From positions 1 through 6,607 of the forward strand of contig JAJXZZ010000190.1 of NCBI GenBank assembly GCA_021779795.1: a stretch of 6,607 nt of DNA, in the 5' to 3' direction. Shown piece by piece: positions 1 through 6,294 of the stretch (position 1 is the stretch's first letter; every line of letters begins with the position of its first letter). A program made the translations under genes and the position numbers. Under the pieces are notes generated by a model. The model did no database searches and was not told the DNA's origin. It saw nothing but the letters and a program-made list of their open reading frames with translations. Origin of the DNA: Acidobacteriota bacterium (GTDB lineage Bacteria; Acidobacteriota; Vicinamibacteria; Vicinamibacterales; Fen-181).

Positions 1-870
1 ACACAGGGCCAGGACCTGCTGGTCGATGGCGACGAGGCCGGCGCGGAGAAGGTCGAGCGGCTGGTTTCCGCCCTGGCCTCGCTGACGCGCGAGGGGTACC
101 GGCTGGCCAACGGCGACGTGAAGCTGGCGGCCGAACTCGTGTCGGACAACCCCGACGTCGAGCTGCGGGATTATTTCGTGAAGGCGGCGCAGGCGCGGCC
201 GGTCGGCAAGCGGCAGGTCCTGCCCAAGAGCGTGAACCAGCGGCGGTACCTCGACGCCATCGAGCGCCACGACATCGTCTTCGGGATCGGGCCGGCCGGC
301 ACCGGGAAGACCTACCTGGCGATGGCGCAGGCGGTCGCGTTCCTGCTGGCGAAGAAGGTCACGCGGATCATCCTGGCGCGGCCGGCCGTCGAGGCGGGCG
401 AGAAGCTCGGCTTCCTGCCGGGCGACCTGCAGGAGAAGGTGAACCCCTACCTGCGGCCGCTCTACGACGCGCTCTACGACATGCTCGACGTCGAGCGGGT
501 CGAGCGGCTGCTCGACCGGGGCACGATCGAGATCGCGCCGATCGCCTTCATGCGCGGGCGCACGCTCAACGACTCGTTCGTCATCCTGGACGAGGCGCAG
601 AACACGACGTCCGAGCAGATGAAGATGTTCCTCACCCGCCTCGGCTTCGGCTCGAAGGCGGTGGTCACCGGCGACATCACGCAGATCGACCTGCCGGCCG
701 GGCACACCTCGGGCCTCATCGAGGCGATGAAGGTGGTCTCGCACATCGAGGGGATCGCGTTCGTCCACTTCGACGAGCGCGACGTCGTGCGGCACAAGCT
801 GGTGCAGCAGATCGTCAAGGCGTACGAGACCTACTCGAACGGCGGCGGGCCGGCCCGCCGGGGGCACTGA
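1..870 (+). CDS. phoH: PhoH/YbeZ family ATPase, 5' end outside the window
   Basis: The reading frame is open from base 1 and reads through a GTG at 118, so the gene starts upstream and 289 C-terminal residues are visible. The first 40 or so residues (VDGDEAGAEKVERLV and what follows) look like the end of the family's N-terminal KH-like region. The P-loop ATPase core follows: Walker A GPAGTGKT at bases 289-312, RPAVEAGEKLGFLPGDL near 388-429, Walker B VILDEAQN at 580-603, and the TGDITQIDLP sensor region near 667-696. All core motifs look intact. PhoH/YbeZ is a cytoplasmic ATPase known to associate with YbeY, and the ybeY start lies 7 bases after this stop, which supports the ybeZ-type ortholog over other P-loop ATPases. 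The exact biochemical role of the family is not settled. The last residues (GGGPARRGH) are low complexity. Family assignment is secure; the true start cannot be seen. Confidence 0.96.
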   Translation, partial: TQGQDLLVDGDEAGAEKVERLVSALASLTREGYRLANGDVKLAAELVSDNPDVELRDYFVKAAQARPVGKRQVLPKSVNQRRYLDAIERHDIVFGIGPAGTGKTYLAMAQAVAFLLAKKVTRIILARPAVEAGEKLGFLPGDLQEKVNPYLRPLYDALYDMLDVERVERLLDRGTIEIAPIAFMRGRTLNDSFVILDEAQNTTSEQMKMFLTRLGFGSKAVVTGDITQIDLPAGHTSGLIEAMKVVSHIEGIAFVHFDERDVVRHKLVQQIVKAYETYSNGGGPARRGH

Positions 871-877
871 GGGGGTC

Positions 878-1333
878 ATGGGCGGCCGCGCGGGCGGACG
901 GGCGCTTCGGGTGCAGGTGGCCGACGGCCGGGGGCGGCCGCGGCGCGCGAGCGGGCTGGCCTCGTGGCTTCGGGACGTCGCGCCGGCCGGGGCCCGCGGC
1001 ACGGTGGCGATCGCGCTCGTCGCCGACCGGACGATGCGGCGCCTGAACCATCGGTACGCCGGCCAGGACCGCGCCACCGACGTCCTCTCGTTCCCGGCCG
1101 GCGGGGCGGGCGGGCTGCTCGGCGACATCGCGATCGCCACCGGCGTCGCCCGGCGCCAGGCGCGCGCGGCCGGGCACGCCTATGCGCGGGAGCTGCGCGT
1201 CCTCGCCCTCCACGGGCTGCTGCACCTGCTCGGCTACGACCACCACGCCGACGGCGGGCGGATGGCCCGGCTCGAGGCGAGGCTGCGGCGCCGGGGCGGG
1301 CTCGCGGCCGGGCTGATCGAACGCGCGCGGTGA
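878..1333 (+). CDS. ybeY: Endoribonuclease YbeY (rRNA maturation factor)
   Basis: This 151-residue protein is the usual size for YbeY, a zinc-dependent single-strand endoribonuclease acting in 16S rRNA 3'-end processing and 70S ribosome quality control. The signature HGLLHLLGYDH at residues 112-122 supplies the three metal-binding histidines (His112, His116, His122). The conserved stretch ATDVLSFP lies at residues 66-73, and LLGDIAIA at 80-87 matches the family core strand. Residue 61 is alanine where E. coli YbeY has Arg59, a residue important for its activity. The ATG at 878 follows a purine run (GAGGGGG, 869-875) that overlaps the phoH stop. That spacing is very tight, so GTG at 911 or 917 is a possible alternative start, just before the first core strand. 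Placement between phoH and era is the classic ribosome-maturation neighbourhood. The residues after the histidine motif are less acidic than in E. coli. Confidence 0.95.
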   Translation: MGGRAGGRALRVQVADGRGRPRRASGLASWLRDVAPAGARGTVAIALVADRTMRRLNHRYAGQDRATDVLSFPAGGAGGLLGDIAIATGVARRQARAAGHAYARELRVLALHGLLHLLGYDHHADGGRMARLEARLRRRGGLAAGLIERAR

Positions 1334-1340
1334 CGCGCCA

Positions 1341-1348
1341 GGACGGAG
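1341..1348 (+). promoter_or_regulatory. Ribosome binding site of era
   Basis: The sequence GGACGGAG contains GGAG at 1345-1348, six bases before the ATG at 1355. This is good Shine-Dalgarno spacing and supports that start. Confidence 0.6.
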
Positions 1349-1354
1349 ACGCGG

Positions 1355-2251
1355 ATGCGGTGTGGATTCGTAGCGCTCATCGGGCGGCCGAACGTCGGCA
1401 AGTCGACGCTGCTGAACCGGCTGGTCGGCACCAAGCTGGCCATCGTGTCCGACAAGCCCCAGACGACCCGCAACCGGATCGTCGGCGTGCGCAACTACGG
1501 CGAGGGGCAGGCGATCTTCCTCGACACGCCGGGCATCCACCGGCCGACGCACCGGATGAACGTGCGGATGGTGGACGCGGCCGTGGAGGGCATCCGCCAG
1601 GCGGACCTCCTGGCGCTCGTCACCGACGCGACCGACGCCCGGGCGGGCCGCGGCGAGCGCTTCATCCTCGAGCAGGTGAAGGCGGCGACCTCGCCCGTCG
1701 CCCTGGTCATCAACAAGGTGGACCTGGTCGACCGCGCGGCGCTGCTGCCGTTCATCGCCAACTGGAGCGGGCGGCACGAGTTCGCCGAGATCGTGCCGGT
1801 CTCGGCGCTGACCGGCGAGAACGTCGATCGCCTCGAGCAGGTGATCGTGAAGCACCTGCCCGAGGGGGAGCCGATCTACCCGGGCGACTACCTCACCGAC
1901 CAGCCCGAGCGGTTCTTCGTGGCCGAGACCGTGCGCGAGAAGGTGCTGGCGCTGACGCATGCCGAGATCCCCTTCTCGAGCGCCGTGGTCGTGGACCGGT
2001 TCGAGGACGCCGACGACCGGGGGATCATGCGGTTCTACTGCTCGATCCTGGTCGAGCGCGAGTCGCAGAAGCCGATCCTGATCGGCCGCGGCGGCGAGAT
2101 GATCAAGCGGATCGGCATGGCGGCGCGGCGGGATCTCGAGGCGTTCTTCGACGCGCACGTCCACCTCGACCTGCGGGTGAAGGTCGAGTCCGCGTGGCGG
2201 GAGAACGAGCGCCTGCTGGACGAGATGGGCCTGCCGAGACGGTCGCGCTGA
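1355..2251 (+). CDS. era: GTPase Era
   Basis: Era is an essential GTPase that binds the 3' end of 16S rRNA and helps assemble the 30S subunit, linking it to growth and cell-cycle control. The 298-residue product matches the usual family length of about 300. The GTPase domain has G1 GRPNVGKS at residues 10-17, the Era-type G2 segment PQTTRNRI at 35-42, G3 DTPG at 57-60, G4 NKVD at 120-123, and G5 SAL at 150-152. The C-terminal KH RNA-binding domain has its GxxG loop as GRGG at 244-247, followed by EMIKRIGMAARRDLE and the HVHLDLRVKV strand. PQTTRNRI plus the KH domain separates it from the related GTPase Der, which has two G domains. It starts 21 bases after ybeY, consistent with cotranscription. 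No motif is missing. Confidence 0.98.
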   Translation: MRCGFVALIGRPNVGKSTLLNRLVGTKLAIVSDKPQTTRNRIVGVRNYGEGQAIFLDTPGIHRPTHRMNVRMVDAAVEGIRQADLLALVTDATDARAGRGERFILEQVKAATSPVALVINKVDLVDRAALLPFIANWSGRHEFAEIVPVSALTGENVDRLEQVIVKHLPEGEPIYPGDYLTDQPERFFVAETVREKVLALTHAEIPFSSAVVVDRFEDADDRGIMRFYCSILVERESQKPILIGRGGEMIKRIGMAARRDLEAFFDAHVHLDLRVKVESAWRENERLLDEMGLPRRSR

Positions 2252-2275
2252 CCGCCCCGGCGCCCCCGCCCTTCA

Positions 2276-2284
2276 TGGTAGAGT
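2276..2284 (+). promoter_or_regulatory. Possible extended -10 promoter element before recO
   Basis: TGGTAGAGT reads as TG-N-TAGAGT, an extended -10 with four of six bases of TATAAT. It sits in a short AT-richer patch of the 57-base era-recO gap, the longest gap in the window. No convincing -35 hexamer lies 16-18 bases upstream. If active, transcription would start near 2291 and give an untranslated leader of about 18 bases. This could be chance. Confidence 0.25.
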
Positions 2285-2308
2285 TACAGGGAACGCGAGC
2301 GCGCCGCC

Positions 2309-3088
2309 ATGCCCCTCTACAAGACCGACGCGCTGATCCTGCGGACGTACAAGCTCGGGGAGGCCGACCGGATCGTCGTCTTCCTGACGCAGGACCGCGG
2401 GAAGAAGCGCGGCGTGGCGAACGGCGCGAGGCGGCCGCGGTCCCGCTTCGCCGGCGCGCTCGAGCCGCTCACGCGGGCGGGCGTGACGTACTACGAGCGG
2501 GAGCACCGTGACCTGGTGCGCCTCAGCTACGCCGAGGCGACGTGCTCGCCGCTCGAGGCTTCGCGGCCCGACGCCCTCAGCCACGTCGGCTACTTCGCCG
2601 AGCTCCTCGACGAGTGGGCGCAGGAAGGCGACCCGAACGAGCGGCTGTTCCGCCTGGGGACCTCGACGCTCGAGGCGCTGGCGGCCGGCGTGCCGACCGC
2701 GCGGGTGGCGCGGTACTTCGAGTACTGGCTCCTTCGCCTCCAGGGCGTCTACCCGCCGCACGTGGCCTGCCACCGGTGCGGCACGCGGCTCGGCGACGAG
2801 CCGGGCGGCGCGTGCCTGGAGCCCGGGGCGCACGTGTTCGTCTGCCGCGGGTGCAGCGGCCGCGCCGGCGACCCGGAGCCGGGCGTGACGCTGTCGCCGG
2901 GGGCGCTGTCGTTCCTGGCGGCGGCCGGGTCGGTCGCCCCGCAGCGCCTGGCGGCGGTCGCGCTCGGCGGGCGCGTGGACCGCGAGCTGGAGTCGATTCA
3001 CCGGGCGCTGATGCGCCTGCACCTGGAGAAGGACCTGCGCTCGACGCGGGTCCTGCGCGATCTCGGGCGACACCCGGATCGCGGGTGA
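2309..3088 (+). CDS. recO: DNA repair protein RecO
   Basis: RecO works with RecR (and RecF) to load RecA onto SSB-coated single-stranded DNA during gap repair, and can anneal complementary strands. The 259-residue length fits the family. The N-terminal OB-fold opens with the canonical YKTDALILRTYKLGEADRIVVFLTQDRGKKRGVANGARR (residues 4-42, quoted here from a continuous family signature of Tyr4 to Arg42). The helical middle region follows, then a zinc-ribbon-like segment with Cys154, Cys157, Cys179 and Cys182 as two CxxC pairs and an additional Cys169. An in-frame TAG at 2279 excludes an upstream start, and ATG 2309 gives the standard N-terminus. The Shine-Dalgarno is weak: the purine run GGGA near 2289-2292 is too far upstream. 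The gene follows era, a common pairing. It lies 4 bases before glyQ, so the two are probably translationally coupled. Confidence 0.95.
   Translation: MPLYKTDALILRTYKLGEADRIVVFLTQDRGKKRGVANGARRPRSRFAGALEPLTRAGVTYYEREHRDLVRLSYAEATCSPLEASRPDALSHVGYFAELLDEWAQEGDPNERLFRLGTSTLEALAAGVPTARVARYFEYWLLRLQGVYPPHVACHRCGTRLGDEPGGACLEPGAHVFVCRGCSGRAGDPEPGVTLSPGALSFLAAAGSVAPQRLAAVALGGRVDRELESIHRALMRLHLEKDLRSTRVLRDLGRHPDRG
3083..3088 (+). promoter_or_regulatory. Ribosome binding site of glyQ, inside the end of recO
   Basis: GGGTGA covers the recO stop codon and lies 4 bases before the glyQ ATG at 3093. Translation of glyQ is therefore likely to depend partly on ribosomes finishing recO (inference). Confidence 0.45.
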
Positions 3089-3092
3089 CCGC

Positions 3093-3983
3093 ATGACGTT
3101 TCAAGACCTGATCCTCAAGCTCTCCGCCTTCTGGGCCGCGCACGGCTGCCTCATCCAGCAACCGATCGATCTCGAGGTCGGGGCTGGCACGTCCCACGTC
3201 GAGACGTTCCTCCGCGTGCTCGGGCCGCGGCCCTGGTCGGTCGCCTACGTCCAGCCGTCGCGCCGGCCCGACGACGGCCGCTTCGGCGAGAACCCGAACC
3301 GCCTGTTCAAGCACCACCAGTTCCAGGTGATCCTCAAGCCGGCTCCCGACGAGGTCCAGCAGACCTACCTCGAGAGCCTCGAGGCGTGCGGCATCGACCC
3401 GCGCCAGCACGACATCCGTTTCGAGGAGGACAACTGGGAGTCGCCGACGCTCGGGGCCTGGGGGATCGGCTGGCAGGTGATGCTCGACGGGCAGGAGATC
3501 ACGCAGTTCACCTACTTCCAGCAGGTCGGCGGCATCGACCTCTCGCCCGTGTCGGCCGAGATCACGTACGGCCTCGAGCGGATCGCGATGTTCCTGCAGA
3601 AGGTGGACAGCGTCTACGACCTCGAGTGGGCGCCGGGCGTGAGCTACCGCGACGTCCGGCTGCGCGACGAGATCGAGCAGTCGAAGTACGCGTTCGGCCA
3701 GGTCAACATGCCGCGCGAGGCGTTCGTGGCGCTGCACCGCGAGCTGTTCGACCGCCATCACGCTTTCGCCCGGACGCTGCTCGACTCGGGGCTGGTGCTG
3801 CCGGCCTACGAGCAGTGCCTGAAGTGCTCGCACCTGTTCAACGTCCTCGACTCGGCCGGCGGCGTCGGCGTCACCGAGCGGACGGCGTACATCCTGAAGG
3901 TGCGGCAACTCGCCGTCGGCGTCGCCCAGGCCTACCTGCAGACGACCGCCCCGGGGGCGCCCGAGGAGGCGTCGGACCGCTAA
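3093..3983 (+). CDS. glyQ: Glycyl-tRNA synthetase alpha subunit
   Basis: GlyQ carries the class II catalytic core of the bacterial alpha2beta2 glycyl-tRNA synthetase, activating glycine with ATP and charging tRNA-Gly in the cytoplasm. The 296-residue product is the normal family length. It opens with TFQDLILKLSAFWAAHGC (residues 2-19) and the near-invariant EVGAGTSH (28-35). AYVQPSRRPDDGRFGENPNR follows at 51-70. Motif 2 is RFEEDNWESPTLGAWG (109-124) and motif 3 is EITYGLERIAMF (156-167), including the ATP-binding arginine Arg163. A CxxC pair (Cys242, Cys245) sits in the C-terminal part before SHLFNVLD; many homologs have it, although E. coli does not. The C-terminal GVTERTAYILKVR segment is also typical. 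glyS follows after 26 bases, as expected for a paired operon. Confidence 0.98.
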   Translation: MTFQDLILKLSAFWAAHGCLIQQPIDLEVGAGTSHVETFLRVLGPRPWSVAYVQPSRRPDDGRFGENPNRLFKHHQFQVILKPAPDEVQQTYLESLEACGIDPRQHDIRFEEDNWESPTLGAWGIGWQVMLDGQEITQFTYFQQVGGIDLSPVSAEITYGLERIAMFLQKVDSVYDLEWAPGVSYRDVRLRDEIEQSKYAFGQVNMPREAFVALHRELFDRHHAFARTLLDSGLVLPAYEQCLKCSHLFNVLDSAGGVGVTERTAYILKVRQLAVGVAQAYLQTTAPGAPEEASDR

Positions 3984-3993
3984 GCTCAGACAC

Positions 3994-4001
3994 AGGACGG
4001 A
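3994..4001 (+). promoter_or_regulatory. Probable ribosome binding site of glyS
   Basis: AGGACGGA precedes the GTG at 4010, with its last GGA eight bases away. A near-identical string (AGGACGGAG) precedes era. It supports a GTG start, because no in-frame ATG lies nearby upstream. Confidence 0.45.
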
Positions 4002-4009
4002 CGACTATC

Positions 4010-6253
4010 GTGGATCGCGAGCTGCTGATCGAGATTGGAACCGAGGAACTGCCGGCCTCCTGGCTGCCCGGGCTGACGCGCCAGTTCGGGGAACACATCG
4101 CCGCGCGCCTGGGCGCGCTGCGCATCCCGCCCGACGGCCCGGTCGAGACGTACAGCACCCCCCGCCGGCTGGCCGCGCGCGTCGCCCGCATGCCCGAGCG
4201 GCAGGCCGACGTCGAGGAACTGCTGACCGGCCCCGCGGTGGCGGCCGCCTTCAAGCCGACCGGGGAGCCGACGCCGGCGGCGGCCGGGTTCGCGCGCAAG
4301 CACGGCGTCGGCGTGGACGCCCTCGAGCGCGTCGAGACGCCCAAGGGCCCCTACCTGGCCTACCGCCGCCGCGAGCGCGGCCGCGCCACGGCGGACGTCC
4401 TCCCGGACCTGCTCGGCGCGGTGCTGCGCGACATGGCGTTCCCCAAGCAGATGCACTGGGACGCGGTGCTCGACGACGGCCGCGGGGAGCTGACGTTCGG
4501 CCGGCCGATTCGCTGGATCCTCTTCCTCTACGGCGGCCGCGTCGTTCCCTTCGCCATCGGGCGCAGCGAGGCGGCCCGATCGGGCCTGGTCCAGGAGGTG
4601 CGCTCGGCGGCGGTGACCTACGGGCACCGCTTCCTGGCCACCAGCGGGCGCGCCGGGCGCGCGATCAAGGTCCGGTCCTTCGACGAGTACCGCGCGCGCC
4701 TGGTCGAGAACTTCGTCCTGCTGGAGCGGGCCGAGCGGCACGACAAGATCGCGCGCGAGCTGGACGCGCACGCGCAGCGGCTCGGCGGGCGGGTGAGCAG
4801 CGCGGCGGCCGTGCAGTCGGGCCTGCTCGATGAGGTGCCCGACCTGGTCGAGTACCCGTCGGTCGTGGCCGGCACCTTCGCGCCCGAGTTCCTCTCGCTG
4901 CCCGAGGAAGTGCTGACGACGACGATGATCCACCACCAGCACTTCTTCCCGGTGGTGAGCGCGACCGGCCGCCTGATGCCGGCCTTCCTCGCCGTGACCA
5001 ACACGCAGGCCGACGGGTCGCGCACCATCGCCCGCAACTGCGAGCGGGTGCTGGCCGCCCGGCTCAGGGACGCGCAGTTCTTCTTCGAGGCGGACCGGCG
5101 CACCCGGCTCGAGGACCGCGTGCCGGTGCTCTCGACAGTGCTGTTCCACAAGAAGGTCGGCAGCTACGGGGCCAAGGCCGCCCGGCTCGAGCGCCTGGCG
5201 CGGCACTGCGCCGCCGCCGCGTTCGGCCGGCCCGACGTGGCCGACCAGGCGGCCACGGCCGGCCGGCTGGCCAAGGCCGACCTGGTCACCGACATGGTGC
5301 GCGAGCTGACCGAGCTGCAGGGCGCGATGGGCGGGATCTACGCGCGCGCCGAAGGGCTCCCCGAGCCGATCTGGCGCGCCATCTACCACCACTACCTGCC
5401 GGCGGCCCCCGAGGCCGACGCCCCGCCGTCGCGCGCGGATCTGGGCGAGGCGGCCGTCACCTGGGCGGCCCTCTCGGTGGCCGACAAGCTCGACACGCTG
5501 GTGGCCTCGTTCGCGGGCGGCGAGCGGCCGACCGGGACGCGCGATCCGTACGGCCTGCGCCGCCAGGCGCACGGCCTCCTCAAGGTGCTCGTCGACCTGC
5601 CGGAACTGGCCGGCATCGGCGCGCCGGTCGATCTCGACGCGCTGCGCCGCCGGGCCCGGGCGCTGCTCGACGAGTGCGCCGAGCCGGGCCACGCCGCGCC
5701 GGCCGCGTCGCCGGCGGAAGAGGCCGACCTGACGACGTTCCTGGAGGAGCGGCTGCGGTTCCTGTTCCAGCAGCGCGGGTTCGCGTACGACGAGATCAAC
5801 GCGGTGGCCGGCGCCCGGCGCGCCTTCACCGGGGACCCGCACGACGCGAGGCTGCGGCTCGAGGCGATCCGCCTCGTCAGGCCGTCGCCCGATTTCGAGG
5901 CGCTGGCCGTCGCCTTCAAGCGCGTGAAGAACCTGTCGCGCGAGCTGCGCGTCGAGCCGATCGAGACGCTCGACCGGCTGGCGGAGCCGGCCGAGCTGGC
6001 GCTGCTCGAGGAGTTCCGCACGCGGGGCGGCCTGGTCCGCCAGGCGGCCGCGCGCCGCGACTACGCCGAGGCGTTCCGGCTGGCCGCCGGCTTCCGGCCC
6101 GCCGTCGATCGCTTCTTCACCGACGTCTTCGTCATGGTGGACGATGCCGCGCTCCGCGACCAGCGGCTGACGCTCGTCTGGCGGCTCCACGAACTGGTCG
6201 TGGAGCTGGCCGATATCTCGGAGATCGTGTCTCAACTCGAATTGAATCGCTGA
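4010..6253 (+). CDS. glyS: Glycyl-tRNA synthetase beta subunit
   Basis: GlyS is the tRNA-binding partner of GlyQ in the heterotetrameric glycyl-tRNA synthetase. The chosen GTG start gives 747 residues beginning DRELLIEIGTEELPASWL, the canonical N-terminus; the frame is open further upstream but that stretch overlaps glyQ in another frame. Recognisable blocks are YSTPRRLAARV (residues 48-58), the family pattern around FPKQMHWD and FGRPIRWILFLYGG, VTYGHRF, RLRDAQFFFEADRRTRLEDR, LFHKKVGS, the HD-like segment KADLVTDMVRELTELQGAMGG, and ADKLDTL followed by RDPYGLRRQAHGLLK. The C-terminal anticodon-binding domain contains AFKRVKNLSREL and FFTDVFVMVDDAALRDQRL. It is longer than E. coli GlyS (689), with the extra length spread over loops, including an Ala/Pro-rich linker (GHAAPAASPAEEAD) before the C-terminal domain. 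The stop codon lies inside an inverted repeat. Confidence 0.97.
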   Translation: MDRELLIEIGTEELPASWLPGLTRQFGEHIAARLGALRIPPDGPVETYSTPRRLAARVARMPERQADVEELLTGPAVAAAFKPTGEPTPAAAGFARKHGVGVDALERVETPKGPYLAYRRRERGRATADVLPDLLGAVLRDMAFPKQMHWDAVLDDGRGELTFGRPIRWILFLYGGRVVPFAIGRSEAARSGLVQEVRSAAVTYGHRFLATSGRAGRAIKVRSFDEYRARLVENFVLLERAERHDKIARELDAHAQRLGGRVSSAAAVQSGLLDEVPDLVEYPSVVAGTFAPEFLSLPEEVLTTTMIHHQHFFPVVSATGRLMPAFLAVTNTQADGSRTIARNCERVLAARLRDAQFFFEADRRTRLEDRVPVLSTVLFHKKVGSYGAKAARLERLARHCAAAAFGRPDVADQAATAGRLAKADLVTDMVRELTELQGAMGGIYARAEGLPEPIWRAIYHHYLPAAPEADAPPSRADLGEAAVTWAALSVADKLDTLVASFAGGERPTGTRDPYGLRRQAHGLLKVLVDLPELAGIGAPVDLDALRRRARALLDECAEPGHAAPAASPAEEADLTTFLEERLRFLFQQRGFAYDEINAVAGARRAFTGDPHDARLRLEAIRLVRPSPDFEALAVAFKRVKNLSRELRVEPIETLDRLAEPAELALLEEFRTRGGLVRQAAARRDYAEAFRLAAGFRPAVDRFFTDVFVMVDDAALRDQRLTLVWRLHELVVELADISEIVSQLELNR

Positions 6254-6261
6254 TTCAATTC
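6239..6261. repeat. Perfect 10-bp inverted repeat over the glyS stop codon
   Basis: GAATTGAATC (6239-6248) and GATTCAATTC (6252-6261) are exact reverse complements separated by GCT. The glyS TGA (6251-6253) falls at the spacer/right-arm boundary. The arms are AT-rich in otherwise very GC-rich DNA. RNA could form a 10-bp stem with a 3-base loop, and DNA a 23-bp dyad. The following bases (CCCCTCATCCCTC) contain no T run, so a standard intrinsic terminator is not well supported. A regulator operator for ppdK, or an RNA element that stabilises or delimits the upstream transcript, are both possible. The symmetry is certain; the role is inferred. Confidence 0.7.
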
Positions 6262-6279
6262 CCCTCATCCCTCACTTAC

Positions 6280-6283
6280 GGAG
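6280..6283 (+). promoter_or_regulatory. Possible ribosome binding site of ppdK
   Basis: GGAG lies 11 bases before the ATG at 6295, slightly far. AGGA at 6289-6292 is only two bases from the ATG. The start at 6295 is still the best, since the next in-frame ATG (6307) has no better site. Confidence 0.4.
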
Positions 6284-6294
6284 TCATCAGGATC

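Noticed and set aside
843..860. Perfect 18-bp GC-only palindrome near the 3' end of phoH
   Set aside because: It encodes the low-complexity Gly-Pro-Ala-Arg tail, no T run follows, and short G/C-only palindromes are expected by chance at this composition. It could form a 7-bp stem with a CCGG loop, but nothing else supports a role.
815..2164. Long minus-strand open frame across ybeY and era
   Set aside because: Low-complexity His/Arg/Pro/Ala-rich translation lying opposite two well-conserved genes; a GC-composition shadow.
964..2511. Long plus-strand open frame overlapping ybeY, era and recO in another frame
   Set aside because: The translation is an Arg/Ala/Gly/Pro mixture typical of an out-of-frame reading of GC-rich DNA, and three conserved proteins occupy the same DNA.
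2577..3908. Long minus-strand open frame across recO and glyQ
   Set aside because: Spans two clear genes on the other strand, and its translation ends in Pro/Arg/Ala low complexity with no domain.
3986..6268. Long open frame on the minus strand (760 codons) covering all of glyS
   Set aside because: It mirrors a gene with strong G/C third positions, which removes stop codons from the opposite frame. Its translation is Arg/Gly/Val/Leu-rich with no recognisable domain, while glyS in this region is unambiguous.
6242..6270. TTGAAT as a -35 box for a ppdK promoter
   Set aside because: No acceptable -10 hexamer occurs 16-18 bases downstream (TCATCC and its neighbours match poorly), and the TTGAAT is part of the inverted repeat.
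6239..6275. Intrinsic terminator after glyS
   Set aside because: The stem is AT-rich and overlaps the stop codon, and the downstream bases are C-rich with no U tract, so the usual terminator criteria fail.
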